Assembly: GCF_964204645.1 (NCBI RefSeq)
Contig: NW_027437465.1
Span: 17,001-81,000 of the forward strand
Source of the DNA: Tubulanus polymorphus
Taxonomy: Eukaryota; Nemertea; Palaeonemertea; Tubulaniformes; Tubulanidae
Direction of reading: 5' to 3'
DNA: 64,000 nt
Shown: one piece after another, positions 51,677 through 60,549 of the stretch
Layout of the letters: every line of letters starts with the position of its first letter
Position numbering within the stretch: position 1 is the stretch's first letter
The notes under the pieces: generated by a model
Databases searched by the model: none
Told to the model about the DNA's origin: nothing
The model's input: the letters and a program-made list of their open reading frames with translations, nothing else
Made by a program: the position numbers and the translations under genes

Positions 51677-52948
51677 ATCAGTGGGAGTTATATAAATCCT
51701 TCTAAGAATTCAAGAATATCTAGTGCTATTAAAGCAGAAAGATCTCATCATATAATTACTCATAGCCCTTCTAATATTAATCCCGATAAAACCTTATATG
51801 TTAGAATTCCTCGATTAACACAAAATACTTTTTATGTTCCAAATAGTATTTATTTATCAGCTGATATAAATGTAACTGGTAATAATAATAATTATGTTGT
51901 TGATAATGTTGGAAGATATTTGATAAAAAAATTAACTATAAAGATTGGACCAGAAATAGTTTTCTCATTAGATGATTATAATTTATTTATGCATTATAGA
52001 GATTTATGGCTAAAAAAAGAAAATAGAAATAATATGATATTTCAAGGCATCCAATCAGAAAACCAAAATAAATTAAGATCAGAAGCTAATAATGCAATAA
52101 TAACTAATGCTACAGATAATTTGATAAAAAAGATTTATGGTAGTAAATATAAAATTCCATTAGATTTTGAATTGATAAATGATAATGCACCTTTATATAA
52201 ATATGCTATACAAGAAGATATTATATTCGAGATAACATTTGCTCTTGTTAATGAAATTGTGCTATCTAGCGTTGTTAAAGATATGGGATATAAATTATCG
52301 AATATATGTTTAGAATATGATACAGTAACTGATGAAAATATTGCTAGCATAATTCAAACTCAATATAATCAAGGATTTTCATTATTATATGATTATATTG
52401 ATAAATTTAAAACTGTAACTATTAATGCAAATGATGAAATAATGAATGAGAATATTAACTTCCCAAGAAGATCTATCAAAGGTATATTAATATTTTTTAC
52501 AATTGCAACATATTCTAATGGCGCAATACAGGTTGATAAGTATTACAACCCTGAAATAATAAAAGTAGAAATTACTATCGAAGGCATAGCAAATAAAATA
52601 TTTTGCCAGGGAATGAGAATGATAGATCAGTGGCCAGAAATTAAAAAACATTTTATGAATGAAAAAAATAAATCATCTGAAAATTGTAATATTAATCAAA
52701 TAGATTATTATACTGGTAATAAATATGCATTATGGTTAGATTTCAGAACAACACAGGATAATTCATTACATGGTTCTGGTAAAAAATTACAGAATACTAA
52801 AGATGGGATACAATTATTCATGACAAAGGAAAAAGGAAGGTTAAATTTCAAAATGCACATTTATATTATATCTGACGCGCAATTAAATATTGTTAATTCT
52901 CAATTCAATAGTGTTATGTATCAAAATTTTAGTTTTAATAAAAATTAA
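51677..52948 (+). pseudogene. Major capsid protein (double jelly-roll), start codon lost
   Basis: A 424-codon frame without internal stops. Its expected start sits in TTAAATAAATC at 51677, where all neighbouring genes have ATG, so the start codon is mutated. Blocks such as RIPRLTQNTFYVPNS, LTIKIGPEIVFSLDDYNLF, YRDLWLKKENRNNMIFQGI, WLDFRTTQDNSLHGSGKK and NTKDGIQLFMTKEKG match the layout of Polinton/adintovirus major capsid proteins, which build the icosahedral shell. The length fits the smaller members. It follows the membrane/core-like gene by 20 bp. Apart from the start codon it is the best-preserved large gene in the window. Confidence 0.85.
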
Positions 52949-52956
52949 TATAATAA

Positions 52957-53281
52957 ATGGAGGCAGGTAAAGTATAAACATATTCCATACATTGATAAAC
53001 ATGAAAATAATGATGGCTTATATTATGTAATACCTTGTAATATAGCTTTGATATTTGATCCTATTTTCAAAAATTAAAAAACTAAACTAATAGAAATCGG
53101 TAATAATAAAAGTGAAGTTGTTGATAATTTAAGTAATGAAATTGATAATAATGTTTTACCTTCTACATCTGATGTTTTACCTTCAACATATAATAATGAA
53201 ATAATATTAGATTATAGTGAAAATAGAAATTATTGTGGTTATTGTAAAGGTGAAATTCAGCAGGCCATCAAATTGGAATAA
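52957..53281 (+). pseudogene. Decayed gene with CGYC motif, faintly ATE1-like
   Basis: ATG in ATAATAAATGG right after the capsid gene. The first frame stops after six codons; the coding signal continues in another frame (KYKHIPYIDKHENNDGLYYV, then a stop near 53075, and VLPSTSDVLPSTYNNE). Near 53213-53250 it reads DYSENRNYCGYCKGE. A C-G-Y-C after an E-x-x-x-Y stretch recalls the N-terminal iron-sulfur region of arginyl-tRNA-protein transferases (ATE1), but the following conserved blocks of that family are not visible. The resemblance may be chance. It ends at a TAA at 53279-53281. Confidence 0.35.
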
Positions 53282-53285
53282 CCAT

Positions 53286-53747
53286 ATGAATACATTTGTA
53301 CATATTACTAATGTTATAAAACGTGTTGGTTTAAGAGAATTTATAGAACACCCATTTAGATATGTAACAAAGTTTGTTTCAAATAACAAAGTAAATGGTA
53401 AAGATTTATATAAAGATTCATTAGGTGAATTTTTATCTAAGGAACCTAGTAATGATACATTAGGTTTATCTGCTGCTAAAAAAATATTAGGAGCAAACAT
53501 TGTAAAAAAAATATTGAGGCCAAACACTAAGAAAGAGGATATAGATACAGATAATGAAGATTATATAGATACAGATTGGACAAAAGATGAAGTAGTAACT
53601 ATTGATGATGCGGTAGTTAGGTTGAAAAAGGATTATAATGAAAAAACTTATGATGATCCGGTAGAAAGGTTTAATAGATTGTTAGAGTCTGATGATGAAT
53701 TGGAGGATGATGATGAAAATGATGTTAATTATCTCACATTCACATAA
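53286..53747 (+). CDS. Hypothetical protein with acidic C-terminus (154 aa)
   Basis: First ATG of an open frame to 53747. The same frame is open upstream to 53217 without a good start, so the true N-terminus may have lain in the decayed gene before it. Visible blocks are VGLREFIEHPFRYVTKFVSN, KDLYKDSLGEFLSKEPSNDT, and an alternating hydrophobic SAAKKILGANIVKKIL. The C-terminus is very acidic (ESDDELEDDDENDVNYL). No known motif. A virion-associated acidic tail is possible. It points at the minus-strand ATPase across the repeat block at 53768-54012. Confidence 0.5.
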   Translation: MNTFVHITNVIKRVGLREFIEHPFRYVTKFVSNNKVNGKDLYKDSLGEFLSKEPSNDTLGLSAAKKILGANIVKKILRPNTKKEDIDTDNEDYIDTDWTKDEVVTIDDAVVRLKKDYNEKTYDDPVERFNRLLESDDELEDDDENDVNYLTFT

Positions 53748-53767
53748 AATAATAGTTGAAAATAGTA

Positions 53768-54012
53768 TAAAATAATAGTTAATAAAAAAGGGGGTTTTAA
53801 GCATTCAGGTATCTTATACGTATCTAATACATATTTAAGTATTTATGTATCTAATATGTATTAATCTATATAACCTCTATTATTTTCAAACTTAGTTGGA
53901 AAAATAAAAATACATTGGTTGAAAAATTAAAATAAATAATATATATTTCAAAAGGGGGTTTTAAGCATTTATGTATCTAATACGTATCTAATACGTATCT
54001 AATACATAAATG
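53768..54012. repeat. GTATCTAATAC iteron block between convergent genes
   Basis: Two copies of AAAGGGGGTTTTAAGCATT (about 53788 and 53951) are each followed by runs of GTATCT-ATAC words: TACGTATCTAATACATATT after the first, and ATGTATCTAATACGTATC with further repeats after the second. The end (TACATAAATGC) partly mirrors the start of the second copy, so it can fold back. It lies between the acidic gene and the ATPase, at the 3' side of both. Confidence 0.85.
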
Positions 54013-54023
54013 CTTTAAATGCC

Positions 54024-54620
54024 TTATTTTATAAATCTATATACATAAGGAAATTGAAGCCTCAGAAGTAATTTGGAACCTTTATTATTGTTTAATTTAT
54101 TCATATATTCATCATGTAATTCAATAGGTATAATTTGATTTTCTTCCAATGATTGTTGCATTGATTTTCTATCTTTATTGTAGAATAATACTAAAAATCT
54201 AATGTTTTCTCTAAAGTCTTTAAGAATTGAATTATATTTTTGATTTAAAACCCATGTTGTTATCCCAAAATGTCTCCCAGAGAAAGCTAGATAACATAAC
54301 TCACTTTCTCTAACTTTTGAATCATGTAAATTTGCACAATCATCCACAGTGAATAATGTATTTGATCCTTTATAAATATCAATTGCTATTTTTATACAAT
54401 TATCTAAATTTTCTTTCACTGTTTTAGGATCTAATATAATGAACTTTTTTATCTTAACTATATCTCTATTATATGTTTTATTCATTTCATAAGTAGGGCA
54501 GAATAATATTATATTACCAAAATGATTTTTATAAATAGATTCTAACAAATATAATATGAAATGTGTTACACCAGTAACTAACATATTATATGGTTCAAAT
54601 ATAAATAAATCTTTATTCAT
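54024..54620 (-). pseudogene. FtsK/HerA-type packaging ATPase, Walker A deleted
   Basis: A 198-codon frame whose ATG overlaps the end of the integrase by 8 bp. FEPYNMLVTGVTHFILYLLE aligns with A's FEPHNMLISGVT and YFILNLLE. Five residues of the Walker A loop, including the GKT core, are missing as a 15-bp in-frame deletion. Walker B (TLFTVDDCANL), FCPTYEMNKTY and SGRHFGITTWVLNQKYN remain. The frame is otherwise open, so the product would probably be unable to bind ATP. An upstream TTG- or ATG-led extension at 54671 is integrase coding DNA read out of frame and is not the start. Confidence 0.85.
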
Positions 54621-55713
54621 TTGTTCTTTTAATTTTACTAGATAAAATCCATTCATTAAATTTGTCATCATACCCTTTATATTTCACCAAAGAATACTTT
54701 TTTCCTTTAAGAGTTTTTGTTTTCAATACTTTTTCTATTTTATATTCTATTTCATCTGGATTTGGCACAAGTGATAATTCTCGTTCATAAAAGTAACCTA
54801 ATATTTCTTCATCTTTTAAATCTTCTAATTTATAAACAAATGGTTTAGTTAATATTATCTATTTAATCTTAGATATTTCTTCAGTAAAATTTGGAGTATA
54901 ACCTTTATAAAATGTTTTTCTATATCTAGATATTCTAACATGTTGTCCTATTTTGAATCTAGGTTCTCCAAAATCATGTGTAACAAATACTCCATATAAA
55001 TTATTCCAAACTATTTCTGAATTATCTTCTTTTCTAGCTTGTATATATTTCATACCAATACTTGAATGTTTAGAATTATTATAACCTTTCACCAAATCAT
55101 CTAATACATCTATATATTTATTTGTTTCATTAGCAGTAAAATATTTCCACATTCTAGTTTTCGAAATTTTATTAAATCTTTCTATAATAGATGCTTTTTT
55201 GTCTGAGTGTGTTGAAAAATATTCTTCATCGTTATCAGATAATAATTTTCTAAAATGTTTATTATAGAATTCCTTACCTTCATCAAATTGTATCTTACCT
55301 GGAATAGCTTCTTTAAATACTTATTTAAAAGCATTTGTTACTTCTATACCAGTGTTATTTTTGATTGGTATACTCCTGCTGAATATATCTATAACATTTA
55401 ATATCCAGAAATATCCTTTGTTGTATTCCTCTAAGTATTTCATATCAATCAAATCTGCTTGCCATTGTTGATCGATATGTGAAACCATAACTTTTCTCGT
55501 TAAATGATTTTTATCTATTTTCTTATGGATTTGATATGTTGGTTGATTTTGTAACCATAATCTTAGTTCACTATATCTTATATTTTCTTTATCAGATTTA
55601 ATTTTATCCCATAATTCTGAAACACTAGAACATGATACTTCACTCTCTGGGTTAATTCTCTTGAATATTGTTCTCTTTTCATCTTCTTTTAATCCATTAA
55701 TAATAATCTTGGT
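54613..55713 (-). pseudogene. Retroviral-type integrase with chromodomain, two stops
   Basis: A 367-codon frame open from 55713. It carries the rve-family DDE core: D in WQADLIDM (codon 87), D in IQFDEGKEFYN (144) and E in KASIIERFNK (178). The D-to-E spacing is close to that of retroviral integrases. An SH3-like part (FKIGQHVRISRYRK) and a C-terminal chromodomain (IEKVLKTKTLKGKKYSLVKY, FNEWILSSKI) follow. In-frame stops lie at 55321-55323 (TAA) and 54859-54861 (TAG). No good ATG opens the frame; it begins just after a TAA, overlapping the 3' end of the 55689-56049 gene. In Polintons this enzyme inserts the element and makes 6-bp target duplications. Confidence 0.88.
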
Positions 55714-56049
55714 TTATTTTCAATGACTTTATCATTTGACTTATTTTCTGGTATAATAGGTTTATCATCGGAATCATCTTTATCATCAGATTTATACTTG
55801 TATATTACACCAGAAAATAAAATAATTGTGATTAATCCAATTGTAATATATAATTTATTATTACTTCCAGCATTAGAACCATTAGATGGATTATCATTCG
55901 AATCAATATCAGATAATTTATGTGACTCATTTTATAACAGTTAATTTCTTTTTCTTAGCTCTTTTTAATTCTGAATATCTTTTACCCAACTCCCTTGCCC
56001 ATTTAATTTGTTTTTCAGATATAGGTTTCTTCTTTATATCATCACTCAT
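55689..56049 (-). pseudogene. Homologue of the 122-aa membrane-anchored basic protein, frameshifted
   Basis: ATG at 56047-56049 in AAAATAAATGAG. The start region reads KKKPISEKQIKWARELGKRY, matching KKPRSQKQIEWSRQLG in A. The first frame ends at a TGA near 55940; the signal continues in another frame (NNKLYITIGLITIILFSGVI, a membrane helix, then an acidic tail KSDDKDDSDDK) to ATGGATTAA, the same last codons as in A and C. It sits between the ~190-aa gene (whose end it overlaps by 8 bp) and the integrase. Confidence 0.75.
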
Positions 56050-56612
56050 TTATTTTAGTTAATTTTTGTTCTGTTTCAGTATTGTTATCTGAATTACTTT
56101 TATCTTCACATGCTATAGGTTTGATGTTAGAAATGTTCTCCAGTAGAAATTTATGTAATTATTCCTCCTAATTGGAATGAAGCATATCCGACCCATTTTT
56201 GTAGTTCTGTCATAACTAAGTAGTCATTTTTTAAATCACTATATAATTTATTTTCATCATCAATTAGTATAATCCGGTTACATAATTTAGAGTAACATTT
56301 TATAATACCATCACTAATAGAGTCATTTATTCGGGCTAATCTAGCTTCTTCATATATTTAGAAATGTTTTATTACTTTATCTGGTTTCATATTATCTAAT
56401 TCTTGAAAAGTTAAAATTTTTCCGATAAACTCATTACATTTACCACTAGCAATTAATAATTCTAGATGGTGCTTACACATCAAATAGTATTCATAATCAA
56501 TATTATCATTTTGAATACAATTAGAAACAACTGTATCATTATTGCCAGTAATGCCCAAATCCTCAATTGTCTTTTCAACATCAATATTATTCTTATTAGA
56601 TTTCTTTGACAT
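56042..56612 (-). pseudogene. Homologue of the ~190-aa Polinton protein, several stops
   Basis: Coding blocks parallel those of 48862-49468: DLGIT, YEYYLMCKHHLE, LIASGKCNEFIGK, then after stops near 56358-56362 EEARLARIND, YSKLCN and YSDLKNDYLVMTELQKWVGY. Another stop follows near 56164. I chose the ATG at 56610-56612; a TTG at 56622-56624 sits where the A copy has its TATAAATG start, so the original start may have been there and mutated. Its end overlaps the next gene. Function unknown. Confidence 0.7.
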
Positions 56613-56722
56613 TTTCTTTGACAATATAAAGTATTCTCCTTTTAAAAAGATAATATCAAAAATATAATAGAATTCACTGGCTAGTTTAAGTTATTGTTTT
56701 TTTAAATACTTAGGATTTAGAT

Positions 56723-56796
56723 TATCTCACTACTTTTGTCTATCTATAGGAGCGGTAACAATAACTGTCCAGATTAGTCATTTCGGATCCTCGATA
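56723..56796. promoter_or_regulatory. Conserved noncoding block, copy 2 (diverged)
   Basis: ATCTCACTACTTTTGTCTAT, then AACTGTCCAGATTAGTCATT and TCGGAT match the 77-bp block at 49825-49901. The GGAACAATT hairpin is disturbed (GGAGCGGTAACAATAAC). It is the last Polinton-like sequence before host-like DNA. It stands 5' of the minus-strand gene at 56612, a different gene context from that in A and C. Confidence 0.75.
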
Positions 56797-57404
56797 ATAA
56801 ATCCTCAACTGAAAATCAATTCAAAGCAACGACTGGTGGAAATACTATTTCGTCAACATATATATTTATTATGCAAATTAGCGCATGCGCAGAAGCAATA
56901 ACGGTCCTAGAAGATTGCTGCTGCTCATGCACCAATTATATAATTTATTCTGTAAACTACAACATTCAAACATAGACCAGTAACCAATCAATACAGAACA
57001 GCCGCGACCGAACGACTAGTGCACGCGCAACTGCAATTCCAACATATATAATACATTGTAAGTCTATACAGTATGATGAATAAGCTTCAGTCTCTTGTGA
57101 TGAAATATCCTTAATTTCTGATTCAGAATCCATCCATCTTCACCTTCTTATTTCAATGGTCTTCATTTTGTTATCTAAAAGATATCTAGCGTAGAACATA
57201 ATTAACTTGAAGTTGAACCAGGTTTATACTAAAATTTAACACGAGTCAAAACATAGCTTGTGAGTTTGGGAAGTGGCTTGTATTTCACTTTATTACAGCT
57301 CGTGTGTGTTCCAAAGTCACAGAGCTGTTGTTAAATATATATTTAAACAAAATATAGCTGCAAAGCAGCGATAACGGTTTTTTTGCTGTCTTAGAATCCT
57401 GTTC
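56797..57404. other. Host-like DNA without recognisable gene
   Basis: Base composition becomes more balanced, with GCGCATGCGCAG near 56880, CCGCGACCGAACG near 57002 and AT-rich words (ACATATATAATACATTG). No open frame of note and no repeat recurring elsewhere in the window were found. Nothing else was recognised. Confidence 0.5.
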
Positions 57405-57650
57405 ATCGGTGGATTTCGATAAAGCATTTGATAAGGCACAACATCAGCCATTACTAACAAAACAGGCTTTTAGGAAACAGTATCAATGATAAGTCGCCCA
57501 AATGGCTCAGCAGTTATCTCTGAATGAAAACTTATAGCCAAAATCAACGGAACGCCTCATCTTGGAATAAGTCGGTCTAACTAGTGGAGTCACGCTAGGT
57601 AGTATCCTAAGTCGTCTACTGTTTAATGTCCTGACAAATGACATACACAG
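57405..57650 (+). pseudogene. Decayed LINE reverse-transcriptase fragment
   Basis: The translation gives VDFDKAFDKA near 57411, WLSSYL near 57508, and SGVTLGSILSRLLFNVLTND near 57580-57641. These fit the F-x-KAFDKV, W-x-x-x-YL and SGVPQGS-x-LGP-LF-x-x-x-x-ND blocks of non-LTR reverse transcriptases, in that order and at about the usual spacing. They are split over frames with stops between, and no YADD motif is seen downstream. It is an old fragment, unrelated to the better-preserved LINE at 61100. Confidence 0.6.
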
Positions 57651-58249
57651 TAATCCAAAATATACCGCAAATCAATTGTGACAAAGTATTGATGCAAATG
57701 ACCTATTTAGTTCATCGACCATGTACCGAACATTATTATTGTGCCCCAGCATTTGGGGTCATTCTACTTGAACCCCAACATTCAATATGTCCACCAGATT
57801 CTGGTGATGATAAAGTCATTTTAATTTTTCTGCCAACTTCATTTCTTCGTTCATATTCATCTAACATTAAACATCATTAAGCATCAATATATCGATGTAA
57901 CTAGGAAGACCTTATTTAAAATTTCGTGATTTTTATGTCGACTTTTTGCGATATTGTCTCAATAAATTGCCATACGTATCACGATATTTTAGCTAAAGGA
58001 GTGATAATTATGACGACAGTACGCGGTTATGTTGAGATACAGACGTCGGCATTGGTGAAAGGCGTGATCCGTATAACGATTTATCGTGATATTAACACGA
58101 TATATCGACTTAATTATGTCGATAAATCGCGATATATCACGTTTGTTCGACATAATTTCGTCGTGATAAAAAGTCGCGACGGTCCCATATATACGGAAGT
58201 ACGGAAGCGATAAAGGGCCTCGAGTTGTCGCGTTCCAACTCGACAAAGT
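57651..58249. other. Host-like DNA, palindromic TCG/CGATATATCG words, no gene
   Basis: The first part has no recognisable content. From about 57930 the sequence is unusually rich in TCGTGATA, CGATATATCG, GATAAATCGCGATATATCAC and similar self-complementary words. Small open frames on both strands here are mirror shadows of that palindromic composition. No gene is supported. Confidence 0.5.
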
Positions 58250-58256
58250 CGCCATA

Positions 58257-58550
58257 TTTATGTCGACATATCGCGATATATCGCTTCAAGTCGACATGAA
58301 TATGTCGACATATTGTTTTGACGACATATTTCGTTTTCTCAACCATTTTCCTCGCAACAATTCGACATATTCATGACGACTTGAAACTCAGTCGCCATAT
58401 TACTGGCGTCCTCATCTTACATTTCGACGTGTCCTCAAATGACAGCTTGTCCCGTGGAAAATGGGCGAAAAAGCGAAATTTGTCGTGAAAACGTCACGAT
58501 ATGTCGACATATTCATGTCGACTTGACGCGATATATCGCGATATATCTGC
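58257..58550. repeat. Inverted repeat, ~46-bp arms around ~190 bp (MITE-like)
   Basis: The left arm (about 58264-58314) contains TCGCGATATATCGCTTCAAG and TCGACATGAATATGTCGACA. The right arm (about 58497-58548) contains TATGTCGACATATTCATGTC and GACTTGACGCGATATATCGC, the reverse complement apart from one or two bases. Arms are themselves palindromic (CGATATATCG, GTCGAC). The interior has no open frame. This is the form of a non-autonomous fold-back element; target duplications were not identified. Confidence 0.65.
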
Positions 58551-58663
58551 CAAAATGACCTTAATATTCGACACTATATCAGACTATATCGACTTCAAAA
58601 TAGGCGAAAGCATAAGTTTTTATAACGTTATTAATTGGTCTAATTATTCAAAAGCTAATAAAG

Positions 58664-59640
58664 TGGGCGACAAAACCAAAAAAATGAATTGTCACGGGCA
58701 ATAAAACCAAAATAATCAATAATCAAATAAACCCAAACTAATGAATTGTCGCGGGCGACAAAACCAAAATAATGAATTGTCGCAGGCGACAAAACCAAAA
58801 TATTGAAATGTCGCGGGCGATAAAACCAAAATAATGAATTGTCGCTGGCGATAAAACCAAAATATTGAATTGTTGCGGGCGACAAAACCAAAATAATGAA
58901 TTGTCGCTGGCGATAAAACCAAAATATTGAATTGTCGTGGGCGACAAAACCAAAATATTGATTTGTCGCGGGTGTCAAAACCAAAATAATGAATTGTCGC
59001 GGGCAATAAAACCAAAATAATGAATTGTCGCGGGCGATAGAACCAAAATAATGAATTGTCGCGGTCGATAAAACCAAAATAATGAATTGTCGCTGGCGAT
59101 AAAACCAAAATATTGAATTGTCGCGGGCGATAAAACCAAAATAATGAATTGTCGCTGGCGATAAAACCAAAATATTGAATTGTCGCGGGCGATAAAACCA
59201 AAATAATGAATTTTCGCTGGCGATAAAACCAAAATAATGAATTGTCGCTGGCGATAAAACCAAAATATTGAATTGACGCAGGCGACAAAACCAAAAGAGT
59301 GAAATGTCGCGGGCGATAAAACCAAAATATTGAATTGTCGCGGGCGATAAAACCAAAATATTGAATTGTCGCGGGCGACAAAACCAAAAAAATGAATTGT
59401 CGCGGGCGGTAAAACCAAAATATTGAATTGTCACGTGCGACAAAACCAAAATAATGAATTGTCGCGGGCGATAAAACCAAAATATTGAATTGACGTGGGC
59501 GACAAAACCAAAATATTGATTTGTCACGGGTGACAAAACCAAATTAATGAATTGTCGCGGGCGATAAAACCAAAATAATGAATTGTCGCGGGCGATAAAA
59601 CCAAAATAATGAATTGTCGCGGGCGACAAAACCAAAATTA
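58664..59640. repeat. Satellite array 2, 31-bp monomer, about 31 copies
   Basis: A tandem array of ATAATGAATTGTCGCGGGCG followed by ATAAAACCAAA (31 bp). Common variants are AATATTG for AATAATG, CGCTGGCG for CGCGGGCG, and ACAAAACC for ATAAAACC. Because 31 is not a multiple of three and the minus strand has no stop codon in the unit, all three minus frames stay open for long stretches; these are not genes. The first copies, near 58690-58740, are irregular. No relation to satellite 1 was seen. Confidence 0.95.
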
Positions 59641-59903
59641 TTGTTTTGTCGCGTTATTTTAGTTTTGTCGTTTTGTCATAATGCCACCCATATTTGCATA
59701 TTCATGTTTTTTTTACGCATGGCCCTTATCAGCCACCATACTAAAGCCTTAAGGTCGCGTAAAACTCGATAAACACTTCAAGCGACACAGCGAACGATCT
59801 CCTTTCCCCCACAGCGAACGCTTAACCCAGGAAGAAATCCACTAAATATTTGGATGGATATATGAAAGCTGTGGGTACTGGAGTGTGTAATGGGTAGTGT
59901 AGT

Positions 59904-59940
59904 GTGATCTGTGTGCATTTGTGGCCAGCACACAGATCAC
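59904..59940. other. Perfect 13-bp hairpin, copy 1
   Basis: GTGATCTGTGTGC and GCACACAGATCAC are exact reverse complements around the 11-base loop ATTTGTGGCCA. The stem extends by one more pair outward. A structured RNA or a cruciform is possible; no polymerase III box or terminator was recognised. Confidence 0.8.
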
Positions 59941-60512
59941 ATTGTTCATTGGGGTTTAGTCCAGGACTCGCGAGATTTTCAACAACACGGAAGTAACGTG
60001 TAATAAATGATGACTTGAATTGCATGTCTACCTACCACCCCTCATTATTGTTGGAAAAGTAAACGTTCCGCACTGACTAAAAATTAGTAATAATAATTAA
60101 TAACATTTTAGAAATGGCCAGAATTTTAACTTAGGTTCTATCTCATTTTTATTTTACAATTGCGTTTGGTATAATTTTTTTTAAACGGCCGTTAAGGCTT
60201 CATGTTTCGTCTGCAATTCACTGCAAATAGTTACGCAACTACGCACATTTCAGTGTTTTTGGCGGCTGTACACTCAATCGGCACCGTTCGTGACTAGCCT
60301 CATTTGCATATTCGTGTTTTTTTACGCATGGCCCTTATCAGCCACCATACTAAAGCTTTAAGGTCGCGTAAAACTCGATAAACACTTCAAGCGACACAGC
60401 GAACGATCTCCTTTCCCCCACAGCGAATGCTTAACCCAGGAAGAAATCCACTAAATATTTGGATGGATATATGAAAGCTGTGGGTACTGGAGTGTGTAAT
60501 GGGTAGTGTAGT

Positions 60513-60549
60513 GTGATCTGTGTGCATTTGTGGCCAGCACACAGATCAC
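60513..60549. other. Perfect 13-bp hairpin, copy 2
   Basis: Same stem and loop as at 59904-59940, unchanged in the second copy of the 610-bp duplication, although the base just outside the stem has been deleted (CATGTTC instead of CATTGTTC). Confidence 0.8.

Larger units (their letters stand above)
50344..56800. mobile_element. Polinton/Maverick B, truncated remnant of another lineage
   Basis: Starting abruptly at the outer edge of A's TIR, inside a coding frame, this segment has plus-strand genes for a membrane/core-like protein, the major capsid protein and an acidic protein. These face minus-strand genes for the packaging ATPase, integrase and two small proteins. No TIR is seen at either edge. 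Its ATPase, integrase and small genes are clearly diverged from A's, so it is not a simple duplicate of A. The right edge lies near 56800, where base composition rises to host-like levels just after the conserved 77-bp-type block. Confidence 0.8.

Noticed and set aside
55723-55944. Plus-strand 73-codon frame
   Set aside because: Antisense of the second half of the minus-strand membrane-anchored gene at 55689-56049, which has homologues in A and C.
57926-58346. Overlapping plus and minus frames of 69-95 codons
   Set aside because: Similar words on both strands come from palindromic TCG/CGATATATCG composition.
58655-59635. Minus-strand frames of 326, 254 and 147 codons rich in FWFYRPRQF
   Set aside because: Translations of the 31-bp satellite in all three frames; no start context, no conservation independent of the repeat.
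59935-59985. tRNA or SINE head suggested by GGTTTAGTCCAGGACTCGCG
   Set aside because: No complete cloverleaf and no A/B box pair at the right spacing.
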